Assembly (NCBI GenBank): GCA_051880615.1
Contig: JBJEOH010000004.1
Span: forward strand, 8,910 to 72,909
DNA length: 64,000 bases
Direction: 5' to 3'
Source: UBA7067 sp051880615
GTDB taxonomy: Bacteria > Bacillota > Clostridia > Oscillospirales > Acutalibacteraceae
Positions 16,792-26,449 of this stretch are shown piece after piece (within the stretch, counting starts at the first letter, position 1; every line of letters begins with the position of its first letter). A program made the position numbers and the translations under genes. The notes under the pieces are model-generated. The model was not told the DNA's origin, did not search any database, and saw only the letters and a program-made list of their open reading frames with translations.

Positions 16792-17496
16792 TTATGGATT
16801 ATTTTTTAATTTTTTTATCTGCACTAAAATTATGTTTTCAACGCATTTTTTCATTTTTTCCCCTCTGTACAGCATAACTGCGGCAAAGCCTATAATAAGC
16901 AAGCTGCAAACAGAAAGCAAAATCAGCAGCGCCAAATTCATAAATATAATTGAAGAAAATATACCGTATGCACACAGCGCAAGCAGCACGACACAGGGAA
17001 CTAAAACCTGAAAAAGATAGTGAATAAAGCCAAGCCTAACTCCGCCGAGATTCGGAAGGTAGCCAATTTCCTCGGAGAGAATAACTCCGTTTGTGTTTAC
17101 AAAAAGCTGCGGCAAGGTGTATCTTCCTTTTTGCTTATCAAAAACACTTTGGCTGAACTCAAAGCTCATTTCACCTGTTTGCGGCGACGACGGCTTGAAT
17201 GTTATTTTTTTCTTTATTCTTATAGGGTCAATATTTTCATACCAAGCCCCCCTGTCAAACACAAGGAAGAAAAGAATCGCCGTAATTATTTCTTTAATGA
17301 CAAACATAACGCGGTTTACAGGGCGCATTGTAAGATTCTTTGGTACAAACTCAATATTTGCATGACAGTTAATCTGATCTCCGCAGTCAAAGGACGCTGA
17401 CCTTGAAAAGCTGTCAATCGGTCTTTTTTTACCCTCGCACTCAATCATAAAGGTGTCTGTCTTATTTATATTTTCAGATGTAACGCGTAAAAACAT
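16792..17496 (-). CDS. Membrane protein of unknown function
   Basis: The 234 residues hold an N-terminal soluble part (1-65), a first membrane segment (about 66-82, VIKEIITAILFFLVF), a roughly 80-residue soluble segment that looks beta-rich, and two or three membrane helices near the C-terminus (FQVLVPCVVLLALCAYGIF, LALLILLSVCSLLIIGFAAVML). No family motif is recognised. AGAGGTG precedes the ATG. It stands 68 bases before the zinc-ribbon membrane gene and 32 after thiN, so it is part of a long minus-strand run but without an obvious functional tie. Confidence 0.65.
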   Translation of the reverse strand: MFLRVTSENINKTDTFMIECEGKKRPIDSFSRSASFDCGDQINCHANIEFVPKNLTMRPVNRVMFVIKEIITAILFFLVFDRGAWYENIDPIRIKKKITFKPSSPQTGEMSFEFSQSVFDKQKGRYTLPQLFVNTNGVILSEEIGYLPNLGGVRLGFIHYLFQVLVPCVVLLALCAYGIFSSIIFMNLALLILLSVCSLLIIGFAAVMLYRGEKMKKCVENIILVQIKKLKNNP

Positions 17497-17528
17497 AGCT
17501 TCACCTCTTTAATCAGCAGTTAAAAATA

Positions 17529-18152
17529 TTACAGGTCGGTTATGCAGATAATTGCCGTTCCTCCGCTGACGCTGACCGTAGCTTTATCCGATGTTATCAC
17601 ATTACTCACTCCGAGTGGGAATTCAGCAGTTAGCGTGTAGCTTGACAGCGGATAATAAAACCCGGACAGCGTCACTAAGCAGCTTTTGCAGGCAAACGGA
17701 AAAATAGAAAAGGTCTTATCCTTTTGATTCTTTATAGTCATCTGCTCGTTTTCAAGAAGAAAAATTGCTGTCTTTTCACTCAATATTTCACCACGGCATC
17801 CGTGATGCTTTAAATAAAGCAGAATCGAATAGTTAGCAAGTGTATGATCCTCCCTGCCGCCCGTTGCAGCAAGAAAAACAAATTCAGTATAGCCTCTCCT
17901 GAACCCCTCACGCACGGCATACATTGTATCGGTATCGTCCTTGTGTGTCGGCAGAATAACTGTTTCAACATCGGTATTCGGAACTGTGGAGGAGTCAAAG
18001 TCGCCGACAATCAAATCAGGAACAATACCGCTGTTTTCAGCATACACATATCCTCCGTCGGCACAGATAACAAAATCATCGTCCGAAATCTGATTCTTAA
18101 AAAAGCTTATATCAGCAAACGGAGCTGCCGAGATTATAATACACCTCTTCAT
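17529..18152 (-). CDS. thiN: Thiamine diphosphokinase
   Basis: The enzyme transfers pyrophosphate from ATP to thiamine to make the cofactor TPP, which is needed by the 2-oxoacid oxidoreductase encoded nearby. The family pattern is clear: CADGGYVYAENSGIVPDLIVGDFDS, then HKDDTDTMYAVREG and GGREDHTLANYSIL. The ATG at 18152 overlaps the rsgA stop as ATGA; an ATG at 18164 would add four residues. The length of 207 is usual. The position right after rsgA is the conserved Firmicutes arrangement, here without rpe between them. Confidence 0.92.
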   Translation of the reverse strand: MKRCIIISAAPFADISFFKNQISDDDFVICADGGYVYAENSGIVPDLIVGDFDSSTVPNTDVETVILPTHKDDTDTMYAVREGFRRGYTEFVFLAATGGREDHTLANYSILLYLKHHGCRGEILSEKTAIFLLENEQMTIKNQKDKTFSIFPFACKSCLVTLSGFYYPLSSYTLTAEFPLGVSNVITSDKATVSVSGGTAIICITDL

Positions 18153-19033
18153 TTCATTTCCCATTCCTTGAGGTCCTTCACCTCATTATACATAGCCACA
18201 TAGCTTTGATGGCGTGACTTATCAATTTTACCCTTTTTCAGCGCCTCCAGCACCGCACAGCCAATCTCCTTTGTGTGCGAGCAGGAGGTAAAGCGGCAAT
18301 CGTTCAGATACGGCTCAAACTCAGGAAAGCAGTGCGGAAGCTCGTCCTTCTTAATTATTTCATATCTTTGCAAATCAACTGTCGAAAAGCCGGGTGTATC
18401 TGCAACATAGCCGCAGTCGGTTTTATAAAGCTCAACAGTTCTTGTCGTGTGCCGTCCCCTGCCGAGCTTTTTGCTTACATCGCCTGTTTCTACTGCTAAG
18501 CCCGGAAGCATTGAATTCAAAAGTGTAGACTTGCCGACGCCTGAATTACCCGTAAAGGCTGTGATACCGTTAACGAGTATACGCGACTTAAGCTCATCGG
18601 CATTATATTCCCTTGATGAAAAGCAAAGCGTATTTATACCTGAATGTGAGTAGATATTGTAAAGCTCATCGGGAGATTTTAAATCCGTTTTGCTTATCAC
18701 CAGCATAGGCTCAATATTCTTTTTTACAGCCGTTGCAATCATTTTATCAATAATGAGCGTATTCGGCAGCGGCGAAGTAATTGATGTGACTATCACAAGC
18801 CTGTCAATATTAGCGACAGCCGGACGAATAAGGCTGTTTTTCCTCGGCATTACCCTTTCGATAACGCAGTAACCGTCGTCAGGAATGCCTATTTCAACAT
18901 AATCGCCTACGCACGGAGAGCTGCCCTTGATTCTGAACGCACCTCTCGCCTTACATTCATATACCTTTTCGGCGGCTTCCACATAATAGAAGCCGCCGAC
19001 TAATTTTGTTATAATACCTTTTTCAGTTATCAC
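18149..19033 (-). CDS. rsgA: Ribosome small subunit-dependent GTPase A
   Basis: RsgA is a late 30S assembly factor. The protein has an N-terminal OB fold, a circularly permuted GTPase (order G4 ISKTDL, G1 GNSGVGKST, G3 DTPGFS) and a C-terminal zinc-binding knuckle (CRFTSCSHTKEIGC). I place the start at GTG 19033, with GGTG just upstream and the typical ITEKGIITKLVGGFYYV beginning; TTG at 19045 is the alternative. It follows prkC by 33 bases and overlaps thiN, in the conserved prpC-prkC-rsgA order. Confidence 0.93.
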   Translation of the reverse strand: MITEKGIITKLVGGFYYVEAAEKVYECKARGAFRIKGSSPCVGDYVEIGIPDDGYCVIERVMPRKNSLIRPAVANIDRLVIVTSITSPLPNTLIIDKMIATAVKKNIEPMLVISKTDLKSPDELYNIYSHSGINTLCFSSREYNADELKSRILVNGITAFTGNSGVGKSTLLNSMLPGLAVETGDVSKKLGRGRHTTRTVELYKTDCGYVADTPGFSTVDLQRYEIIKKDELPHCFPEFEPYLNDCRFTSCSHTKEIGCAVLEALKKGKIDKSRHQSYVAMYNEVKDLKEWEMK

Positions 19034-19066
19034 AAAATCACCCAAGATTTATTTTTCTCTGAAGCA

Positions 19067-21130
19067 TTACCACGGATAAGAATAATCATCCTCCGGATCT
19101 GTCCAGTAAGTATCCTCAGATGTTTCCGACTCGGTTTCAGTTTCAGTCTCAGCCTCGGTCGGTAATGTTGAATCCTGAACAAAATCATACTTTGCGGAAT
19201 TTACAATTTCACCCTTAGTAAAGTCAATCTGATACTCACGGTAGAGGTTCTCATTCAGCGATACCTGAACATATATTGTTCCCTCTGCTGTAAGTTTAAC
19301 CTTGTAGGTGCTGTTGTATTTTGGAATAACATTCTGTGAATACTCCTCATTTACAACCCCGTCAACCGTTACTCTTACAAACACCTCTCTGTCAACATCT
19401 GCCGGAAGGTCAATATTGAGTGTGCAGGTTCTTGTCTTGTCAAGACCCTTTGCAACAATAAGCTTAACCTTTTCGCCGATCTTATATTCAACATCATAAC
19501 CCGGGCTTTGCGCCATAACGGTATCCTTTTCTTTGTCAACCTTTTCGTTATATTCATAATCAACCTCAAAGCCGAGTGCTTCGAGAGCATATTTAGCCTC
19601 ATAAAGAGACTGACCGACAACATTCGGAAGCTTCACTGTATCGGCTGTGCGCTCACGGCTGACAAAAATCTTAACAGGCGAATCGACCTCAACCTCAGAG
19701 CCTGCCTTAGGCGATGTGTCAAGAACCATATCAACTGCCGTGTTTTCATCCTCAACATAAACGACCTGAGCCTTAAGGTTTTTATCACTCATTTTTGTGA
19801 GAGCATTATCGGCTGAATATCCGTTGACATAAGGAACAGAAACAACCGTGCTGGTGCTGTTGACTGTGAGAGTAATTGTTGAGCCCTCTTTAATCTGCTT
19901 TGAGCCTGCTTCGGGTGATTGCTTTAATATAGTACCGATAGCCTGATTAGGATCAAAGGAATTCACTGTGTCAAATTTGAAGTCATACTTGCCGCTGTTG
20001 ATAACATCATCAGAGTTCATACCGATAAAGTTTGGTATATCAACAGATATGGTGTTCTGACTTTGGCACGCCCGAAAAGCACCCAAAATACAGCACACAA
20101 TCGCAACAAGCACAAAAGCAGATATTATACCTGTAATAACTGAGCCTGCAGGCGATTTTGCCTTTTCAGCGTCATCGGCGTATTTGCCGTATTCGTCCTT
20201 ATATGCGTCAGCGGCTACCGAACCTCCGTTATCATCAAACACCTTAGTATCTTCATCACCGTGGTTCGGTGCCATATACTTATATTCAAATACTATTGAC
20301 GGATTCTGCTTAAAAAGGTCAATATCATCAAGCATTTCACGCGCATTCTGATAGCGCAGCGAAGGATCCTTCTGCATTGCCTTGAGTGTTATTTCGGCAA
20401 GTCCTTCGGGAACCTCAGGATTTACCTCCTTAATCGGCTTAGGCACCTCTTGAAGCTGCATTATAGCAACTGATACGGCATTGTCTGCCTCAAACGGAAG
20501 TTTGCCTGCGAGCATTTCATAAAGCATAACTCCGACAGAGTAAATATCGGTTTTACCGTCTGTAAGCTCGCCCTTTGCCTGCTCGGGAGCAATGTAGTGA
20601 ACTGAGCCAATCGCCTTATCGGTCATTGTTCTCGTTTCAACACTGCTGAAACGGGCTATGCCGAAATCAGTAACTTTAATTGTACCGTCCTGCAAAAGCA
20701 TAATGTTCTGCGGCTTTATGTCGCGGTGAACAATGCCCTTGCTGTGAGCATGCTCAAGAGCCTGTAAAATCTGAGTTGTAAATAGTACAGCCTCTTTCCA
20801 GCTTATATTATTGTCCTGTAATTCAATATATTCCTTAAGGGTAATGCCGTCGATATATTCCATAACGATATACTGGATTACATCGCCGAAGCTGACATCG
20901 TAAACCTTGACAATATTCGGATGATTCAAAACGGCTATAGCCTTTGATTCATTTTTAAATCTGCGAATAAATTCATCGTTTGCCGAGAATTCATCCTTTA
21001 AAATCTTTATCGCAACAGTTCTGTCATCGAGCGTATCATAAGCACGGTAAACCATAGCCATACCGCCTGCTCCGATAAGCTCGTGTATTTCATATCTTCC
21101 GTCAAGCTTTTTGCCTGAATACTTATCCAT
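19067..21130 (-). CDS. prkC: PASTA-domain Ser/Thr protein kinase
   Basis: This 687-residue membrane kinase senses cell-wall fragments and phosphorylates proteins in growth and spore germination in related organisms. The kinase core is complete: glycine loop near 20, K42 (VAIK), D137 (HRD), D155 (DFG) and an activation loop with TMTDKAIGS. A transmembrane helix near 340 is followed by three PASTA domains (starting VDIPNFIG, VSVPYVNG, VKLPNVVG), a further beta-rich domain and an acidic Thr-rich tail. It follows prpC by three bases. This is the active counterpart of the pseudokinase at 1287-3038. Confidence 0.96.
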   Translation of the reverse strand: MDKYSGKKLDGRYEIHELIGAGGMAMVYRAYDTLDDRTVAIKILKDEFSANDEFIRRFKNESKAIAVLNHPNIVKVYDVSFGDVIQYIVMEYIDGITLKEYIELQDNNISWKEAVLFTTQILQALEHAHSKGIVHRDIKPQNIMLLQDGTIKVTDFGIARFSSVETRTMTDKAIGSVHYIAPEQAKGELTDGKTDIYSVGVMLYEMLAGKLPFEADNAVSVAIMQLQEVPKPIKEVNPEVPEGLAEITLKAMQKDPSLRYQNAREMLDDIDLFKQNPSIVFEYKYMAPNHGDEDTKVFDDNGGSVAADAYKDEYGKYADDAEKAKSPAGSVITGIISAFVLVAIVCCILGAFRACQSQNTISVDIPNFIGMNSDDVINSGKYDFKFDTVNSFDPNQAIGTILKQSPEAGSKQIKEGSTITLTVNSTSTVVSVPYVNGYSADNALTKMSDKNLKAQVVYVEDENTAVDMVLDTSPKAGSEVEVDSPVKIFVSRERTADTVKLPNVVGQSLYEAKYALEALGFEVDYEYNEKVDKEKDTVMAQSPGYDVEYKIGEKVKLIVAKGLDKTRTCTLNIDLPADVDREVFVRVTVDGVVNEEYSQNVIPKYNSTYKVKLTAEGTIYVQVSLNENLYREYQIDFTKGEIVNSAKYDFVQDSTLPTEAETETETESETSEDTYWTDPEDDYSYPW

Positions 21131-21133
21131 ATT

Positions 21134-21883
21134 TTAATCCACTCCCACTTCTGACGAATTTGTTATTACCGCAACGGTTATATTATCGCTGCCACCCAAA
21201 TCCTTGGCGGAATCTACAAGCGCCTGTGTGTATTCCTCGCCGCGGTTTATCCTTGCCATTCTGACAAATTCAGCGGGCTTTATGTAATTTGAAAGCCCGT
21301 CAGTGCAGATAACAACATAGTCATTGTCTTTAAATTCACTTTCAATATAGTCAAGATGGATTTCAGGAACAATGCCGAGAGCTCGTGTAATAATGTTTTT
21401 ATTCGGGTGAGACATCGCCTGTTCGGATGTAATTTCACCCTTATTAACCATTTCCTGCACAACGGAATGGTCTATTGTAAGCTGCTTAATACGCCTGCCT
21501 CGAATACTGTAAACACGGCTGTCACCTGCGTGAACGATATGAAGCTTGTTCCCCTTAACCAATACAAGCTCAACCGTTGTACCCATACCCCGAAGCTCGG
21601 GATCGTTCTTTTGTATTTTATACAGCTTGTTGTTTGCTTTCTGGACAATTTCGGTGAGCAAATCAACGATTTCATCATCGCTTAAGCTGTCCCTGTATCC
21701 TCTTTTAAGTCTGCGTGATATTTCTTTAACCGCAACAGAGCTTGCGACATTGCCGCCGTTTGCGCCGCCCATACCGTCACATACAACAGCCCAGGCAGCA
21801 TCTCCCGAAAACACTCCGCCCGTGCAGGCATCCTGATTTGTAGACCTCACAAGGCCTATATCACTTTTTAAAAATACTTCCAA
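21134..21883 (-). CDS. prpC: PP2C-type protein phosphatase
   Basis: This 249-residue cytoplasmic Mn/Mg phosphatase opposes PrkC. PPM signatures are present: DIGLVRSTNQD, VVCDGMGGANGG (metal ligands), GDSRVY, and CTDGLSNY with GGSDNITVAV at the end. The start is TTG, with GGGAGG 7 bases upstream; I see no better ATG. Spacing of three bases to prkC suggests coupled expression. Confidence 0.95.
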   Translation of the reverse strand: MEVFLKSDIGLVRSTNQDACTGGVFSGDAAWAVVCDGMGGANGGNVASSVAVKEISRRLKRGYRDSLSDDEIVDLLTEIVQKANNKLYKIQKNDPELRGMGTTVELVLVKGNKLHIVHAGDSRVYSIRGRRIKQLTIDHSVVQEMVNKGEITSEQAMSHPNKNIITRALGIVPEIHLDYIESEFKDNDYVVICTDGLSNYIKPAEFVRMARINRGEEYTQALVDSAKDLGGSDNITVAVITNSSEVGVD

Positions 21884-21917
21884 GCTGTTACCTCCCTTTG
21901 GTTAAACAGTATCTATT

Positions 21918-22961
21918 CTAATTCTTAGTTTCCTTTATTTTGCCCCTGAGCTGACCGCAGGAGGCGTTAATATCCGAGCCGAGAGTCCGTCGGATTGTCG
22001 CCGGTATCCCATGGCTGTTAAGATAGGTACAAAAAGCGTTAAGGCTTTTTCTGCCGCTCTTTTTGTAGCCGGTTTTCTCTACCTCGTTGACGGGAATAAG
22101 ATTAACATGGCAGAGCATTCCCTTTAGCCTTGAGCAAAGCTCGGCGGCACATTCGATTGAATCGTTTACGCCGTCAATCATTGCGTATTCAAAAGTAACT
22201 CTTCTGCCTGTTTTTTCAACATATTCTCTGCAAGAGCGCAAAAGCTCGTCAATCGGGAAGCGTTTGTTTACCGGCATAGTTTTATTTCTTATTTCATCAT
22301 TCGGAGCATGAAGCGAAATTGAAAGAGTAAGCTGAAGCTTCATATCTGCAAGCCGCCTTATTTTATCGGCAAGACCGCAGCTCGACAGAGAAATGTGCCT
22401 CATTCCTATATTCATTCCGTCATCGGATGAAACAAGGTGAAGAAATTTAATCACATTGTCAAAATTATCAAGCGGCTCTCCCATACCCATTAAAACGACA
22501 TTTGAGATACGCACACCCTGATCCTTTTCAATCGTTTGCAGCTGAGAAAGCATTTCGCCTGCAGTAAGGTTTCTGCGAAAACCGCCCTGACCTGTTGCAC
22601 AAAAGGTACAGCCCATTTTACAGCCTGCCTGCGTTGAAATGCACGCCGAATAACCGTGATGATAGCTCATAAGCACAGCCTCGACATATTCCCCATCATA
22701 TAATGAAAAAAGATACTTTACTGTACTATCATAACAAGAAATCAACTTTTTTTCAATAGCTGAATAGGATATATAGTAATTTTCTTTGAGTTTTTCTCTA
22801 AGATTTTTGGATACATTAAGCATTTCATCGTAAGATTGCACATATTTTTTATGCAACCAAAGAAAAATTTGTTTAGCTCTGTATTTTTGTTCACCGATAT
22901 TGACAAGAGCCTGTTCAAGCTCTTGTATGCTGAGTGATTTAATATCCTGCAAATTATTCAC
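21918..22961 (-). CDS. rlmN: Dual-specificity 23S rRNA/tRNA adenine C2-methyltransferase
   Basis: The radical-SAM enzyme methylates A2503 of 23S rRNA and A37 of some tRNAs. The cluster motif is C114-x3-C118-x2-C121 (CKMGCTFC), followed by NVVLMGMGEP and the SLHAPND region, with an SSCG motif. The C-terminal catalytic cysteine lies in INASCGQL. The length of 347 is typical. The GTG start overlaps the rsmB stop by eight bases, with AAGG upstream. The cluster order is standard in Firmicutes. Confidence 0.96.
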   Translation of the reverse strand: MNNLQDIKSLSIQELEQALVNIGEQKYRAKQIFLWLHKKYVQSYDEMLNVSKNLREKLKENYYISYSAIEKKLISCYDSTVKYLFSLYDGEYVEAVLMSYHHGYSACISTQAGCKMGCTFCATGQGGFRRNLTAGEMLSQLQTIEKDQGVRISNVVLMGMGEPLDNFDNVIKFLHLVSSDDGMNIGMRHISLSSCGLADKIRRLADMKLQLTLSISLHAPNDEIRNKTMPVNKRFPIDELLRSCREYVEKTGRRVTFEYAMIDGVNDSIECAAELCSRLKGMLCHVNLIPVNEVEKTGYKKSGRKSLNAFCTYLNSHGIPATIRRTLGSDINASCGQLRGKIKETKN

Positions 22962-24288
22962 ACCTTACAAATGCGCTGACAAAAAAGCCGTCGGTGTTAT
23001 GCACGCTTGGCAAAAGCGTCAGGCAGTTATCTTTTTCAGGTATTGCCCTTTTTATATAGTCAGGCAGTTTAAGGGCAAGCGGCTTAAAGTTTTTATTCTC
23101 TGAAAGAAACTTATCCGCTATATCGTTGTTTTCCGCCTTATTGAGAGTACAGGTCGAATATAATAATACTCCGTCTTTTTTAACAAGCTGTGAAGATTTT
23201 ATGAGTATTTTGTATTGAAGCTTTGGTAAATCAGAAAATTCGTCTGTATTTTTATATCTTATCTCAGGCTTGCGGCGGATAACGCCAAGACCCGAGCAGG
23301 GAACATCGCAGATAACCTTGTCTGCCAAAGCTGTTTTGCCGTCTGACAGAGCGTCACGAACTGAGGCACTGATAATATCAATTCCGAGCCTGTTTGCTGT
23401 TTTTGAGATAAGCTCAATTTTATGAGGGTGCAGGTCGTGGGAATAAATTACACCCTTATTTTGCATCACTAAGGCGGATTTAAAGCTTTTTCCTCCCGGA
23501 GCCGAGCAGACATCAATAAGCGTTTCTCCGCTTTGCGGATTCAAAAGCTCTATTGCAAGCTGTGAGGCCTCGTCCTGAATATAAAAGAGTCCCTGCCTGA
23601 ATGTGTCAAGCTCCTCTATTGAGCCTGTATCAAACAGCCCGACAGAATTTTGTGCAAGCACCGAGCGTTCAGCCTTCACACCCTGCTGTGAAAGCTTTTC
23701 AACAAGCTCATCAGCCGTAGTTTTAAGTGTATTTACCGCCGCTGTGACAGGAGGTCTGCCGAAAAGCGATTTCAATAACTCCTCGGTGTATTGCTCACCG
23801 TAGGATTTATCGAGAATTTTGATTATCTCAATCGGGCAGGAATAAGTAAACGAAAGGCTTTCCTCACGGCTTTTATTTATGTCGGGAGCTTTATATGCCT
23901 TATCTGCACGCAAAAACGAACGCAGAACACCGTTGATAAAACCCGAAGATTTTGTAAGCCTAAGCGACTTGCAAAGCTTAACTGCCTCGTTCACAGCCGC
24001 ACTGTCGGGGATTTTATCGAGATATAAAATCTGATAGAGCGCCTGTTCAAGCAAAACAAGCACCTTGTCCTCAATTTTTCTCAGCGGTATTGTCGAATAC
24101 TGCCTTATTATCTTATCAAGCGTAAGCTTACGCTCAAGCACGCCGTAAAATATGGCAGACGCAAGAGCAGCGTCACGGCGGTCAAGCTGTGACGCTTTTA
24201 TTGCTCGGTTGATTTCTATATTTGAATATGCATTGTTATAAAGCACATTGTAAAGTGCTTTATAAGATGTTTTTCTGCTGCTCGCCAT
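22954..24288 (-). CDS. rsmB: 16S rRNA m5C967 methyltransferase
   Basis: The 444 residues comprise an N-terminal NusB-like RNA-binding domain (about 1-140) and a SAM-dependent methyltransferase domain. The SAM site is VCSAPGGKSF; catalytic cysteines lie in DVPCSGLGVIRR and YSTCTLNKAEN. It methylates C967 of 16S rRNA. It is the fourth gene after priA in the block; the gap to the metallopeptidase gene upstream is 32 bases. Confidence 0.95.
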   Translation of the reverse strand: MASSRKTSYKALYNVLYNNAYSNIEINRAIKASQLDRRDAALASAIFYGVLERKLTLDKIIRQYSTIPLRKIEDKVLVLLEQALYQILYLDKIPDSAAVNEAVKLCKSLRLTKSSGFINGVLRSFLRADKAYKAPDINKSREESLSFTYSCPIEIIKILDKSYGEQYTEELLKSLFGRPPVTAAVNTLKTTADELVEKLSQQGVKAERSVLAQNSVGLFDTGSIEELDTFRQGLFYIQDEASQLAIELLNPQSGETLIDVCSAPGGKSFKSALVMQNKGVIYSHDLHPHKIELISKTANRLGIDIISASVRDALSDGKTALADKVICDVPCSGLGVIRRKPEIRYKNTDEFSDLPKLQYKILIKSSQLVKKDGVLLYSTCTLNKAENNDIADKFLSENKNFKPLALKLPDYIKRAIPEKDNCLTLLPSVHNTDGFFVSAFVRCE

Positions 24289-24320
24289 TTAGCCGCAGCT
24301 CCTTTACTGTTTTTTATATT

Positions 24321-25028
24321 TCATCTTCTGTTGGAGCGTCCTGCTGCAATTACCAGCAGTCGCAGAAGGCTCATAATTGACGAAAAAGCTGCGGCAACAT
24401 ATGTCATAGCCGCTGCCGAAAGCACTGCCTTTGCGCCCGAATACTCGTCATCCGCACTGAGCATATTTGTTGATTTGATGGTCTGCAAAGCTCTGCGGCT
24501 TGCGTTGAATTCAACAGGGAGTGTTACAAGTGAGAACACAACGGTAAGTGAAAACAGCGCAATACCGATATAAAGAACAATATCATATTGCACGGGCAGG
24601 AAAAGTCCGACAAGTATGACTATCCACGAAAGCTTTGAGCCGATATTTACAGCAGGTACTATGGCACTTCGGATTTTGTTCGGCACATAGCCTACAGCGT
24701 GCTGAACGGCGTGACCTGCCTCGTGTGCGGCAACGCCGACCGCTGCAATGGTTGCACTGTTATAAACCGCATCGGAAAGCCTTATCGTATTAGTCCTCGG
24801 GTCAAAGTGGTCGGTAAGCTTACCGCTGACATGCTCAATCCGCACATTTGTGATTCCGTGAGAAGCCAGAACATTGTAAGCCGCCTGAGCGCCTGTTATT
24901 GCTCTGCGGTTGCCGATTTTTGAGTACTTGGCAAAAGCGGAGTTAACCCTTGCCGATGCTATGAAAGAAATGATAATAGCAGGAACGATGAAAATCAGAT
25001 AGGTTTTGTCAAAATAATAAAGGCTCAT
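24321..25028 (-). CDS. Membrane zinc metallopeptidase (YugP family)
   Basis: The protein has about 235 residues, with a start at ATG 25028 preceded by AAGAGGTG; GTG 25034 is possible. One N-terminal membrane helix is followed by a zinc-binding HEAGH motif in GVAAHEAGHAVQHA, then two or more hydrophobic helices. It matches the neutral zinc metallopeptidase family 2 (YugP), which recurs in this translation gene cluster in Firmicutes. Substrates are unknown; a role in membrane-protein turnover is inference. Confidence 0.88.
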   Translation of the reverse strand: MSLYYFDKTYLIFIVPAIIISFIASARVNSAFAKYSKIGNRRAITGAQAAYNVLASHGITNVRIEHVSGKLTDHFDPRTNTIRLSDAVYNSATIAAVGVAAHEAGHAVQHAVGYVPNKIRSAIVPAVNIGSKLSWIVILVGLFLPVQYDIVLYIGIALFSLTVVFSLVTLPVEFNASRRALQTIKSTNMLSADDEYSGAKAVLSAAAMTYVAAAFSSIMSLLRLLVIAAGRSNRR

Positions 25029-25039
25029 AAGCACACCTC

Positions 25040-25957
25040 TTATTCAAATTTATCCCCTATATTCAACTTGTGTCCGTTTAAAAACGACTGACTGTTCATT
25101 CTTTTCTTGCCCTCAAGCTGAAGCTCATTTATTATAACGCTTCCGCTGCCACAGGCAACCGTTAGTGGAGATAGCGAGATTATTTCGCCCGGAGTTCCGT
25201 TATCGGAGGAAAGCAAGGTTTGATGAATTTTCACCTTTTTGCCGTTGATCGATGAAGTCGCTACAGGCCACGGGCTTAAGCCCCTTACCTTATTATGCAC
25301 CTGCTGCGCCGATTTGCTCCAGTCTATCTGACAAAGTGACTTATCAAGCATCGGTGAATAGCACGACAGACTGTCGTCCTGCTTTTCTCTCTTAGCACTG
25401 CCGTTTTCAAGCGCTTTCAGTGCTTCAACAATAAGCTGTGCACCTAAAGCCGACAGCTTGTCGTGAAGCTCGCCTGCTGTTTCATTTTCACCGATTTCGC
25501 AGCTGCGCTTCATTATCATATCGCCTGTGTCAAGGCCCTCGTCCATATACATTGCGGTTACGCCTGTTTCACTCTCGCCGTTTATCACGCTCCACTGGAT
25601 AGGCGCAGCACCGCGATACTTCGGCAGCAGCGATGCGTGAACATTTATACAGCCGTATTTCGGCAATTCAAGAATATCCTTAGGAAGTATTTTTCCGTAA
25701 GCTACAACAACTATGCACTCGGGTGAAAGCTCTTCAAGAATTTTTAAAGCCTCGCCGTCCCTTAGTGTTTTCGGCTGATAAACAGGAATATTATGCTCAA
25801 GTGCAGTCACCTTTACAGGAGGCGGTGCAAGAGCATAGCCTCTGCCCTTTGGCTTATCAGGCTGAGTAAACGCACCGATCACCTCATAGCCGGCATTAAC
25901 AAGCGCTTCAAGGCACGGTACCGCAAAATCGGGAGTACCCATAAATACAACTCTCAT
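25040..25957 (-). CDS. fmt: Methionyl-tRNA formyltransferase
   Basis: It formylates initiator Met-tRNA using 10-formyl-THF. The sequence begins MRVVFMGTPDFAVPCLEAL and has HASLLPKYRGAAPIQW and the TGVTAMYMDEGLDTGDM stretch, all diagnostic. The C-terminal OB-like domain is present (KVRGLSPWPVA). The start at ATG 25957 has GAGGG at the right distance; a GTG at 25969 would overlap def by four bases. It pairs functionally with def, directly upstream. Confidence 0.95.
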   Translation of the reverse strand: MRVVFMGTPDFAVPCLEALVNAGYEVIGAFTQPDKPKGRGYALAPPPVKVTALEHNIPVYQPKTLRDGEALKILEELSPECIVVVAYGKILPKDILELPKYGCINVHASLLPKYRGAAPIQWSVINGESETGVTAMYMDEGLDTGDMIMKRSCEIGENETAGELHDKLSALGAQLIVEALKALENGSAKREKQDDSLSCYSPMLDKSLCQIDWSKSAQQVHNKVRGLSPWPVATSSINGKKVKIHQTLLSSDNGTPGEIISLSPLTVACGSGSVIINELQLEGKKRMNSQSFLNGHKLNIGDKFE

Positions 25958-25965
25958 TTTTGCCC

Positions 25966-26445
25966 TCACTTTCTCGAAAGCTCTGCAGGATCTACCTTTT
26001 TTATGATATATTTTGTAAACAGAATTCCGTCAAGGTGGTCACATTCGTGACAAAACGCCTTTGCAAGCAAGCCCTCACCATTCATTGTAAATTCGTTGCC
26101 GTGTCTGTCCTGTGCTTTGATAGTCGCATACATAGGCCTGTTTGTAATTCCCCACACTTCAGGGCAGGAAAGACAACCCTCAATAGACTGCTGCGTTCCT
26201 TTTGTAGCGATTATTTCGGGATTGATAAACTCAATAACCTTTTCACCTGTATCAATAACAACAACTCTTTTTAAAATGCCGACCTGCGGCGCTGCAAGAC
26301 CCACTCCGCCCGACTGAGCGAGAGTTTCCTTCATATCGTCAAGAAGCTCAAAAAGACGAGAGTCAAATTTTTCAACAGTGCGGCATTTCTTTGTGAGAAC
26401 ACTGTCGCCCTGCTTTACAATATTTCGTATTGCCAATGAAATCAC
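25966..26445 (-). CDS. def: Peptide deformylase
   Basis: This metalloenzyme removes the N-formyl group from nascent proteins. The three motifs are GVGLAAPQVG, EGCLSCPEV and the metal site HECDHLDG. The length of 159 is normal. The GTG start at 26445 has AAGGA only a few bases upstream; a TTG at 26436 gives the family's usual MAIR beginning and may be the true start. It lies 4 bases after priA. Confidence 0.94.
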   Translation of the reverse strand: MISLAIRNIVKQGDSVLTKKCRTVEKFDSRLFELLDDMKETLAQSGGVGLAAPQVGILKRVVVIDTGEKVIEFINPEIIATKGTQQSIEGCLSCPEVWGITNRPMYATIKAQDRHGNEFTMNGEGLLAKAFCHECDHLDGILFTKYIIKKVDPAELSRK

Positions 26446-26449
26446 ATCC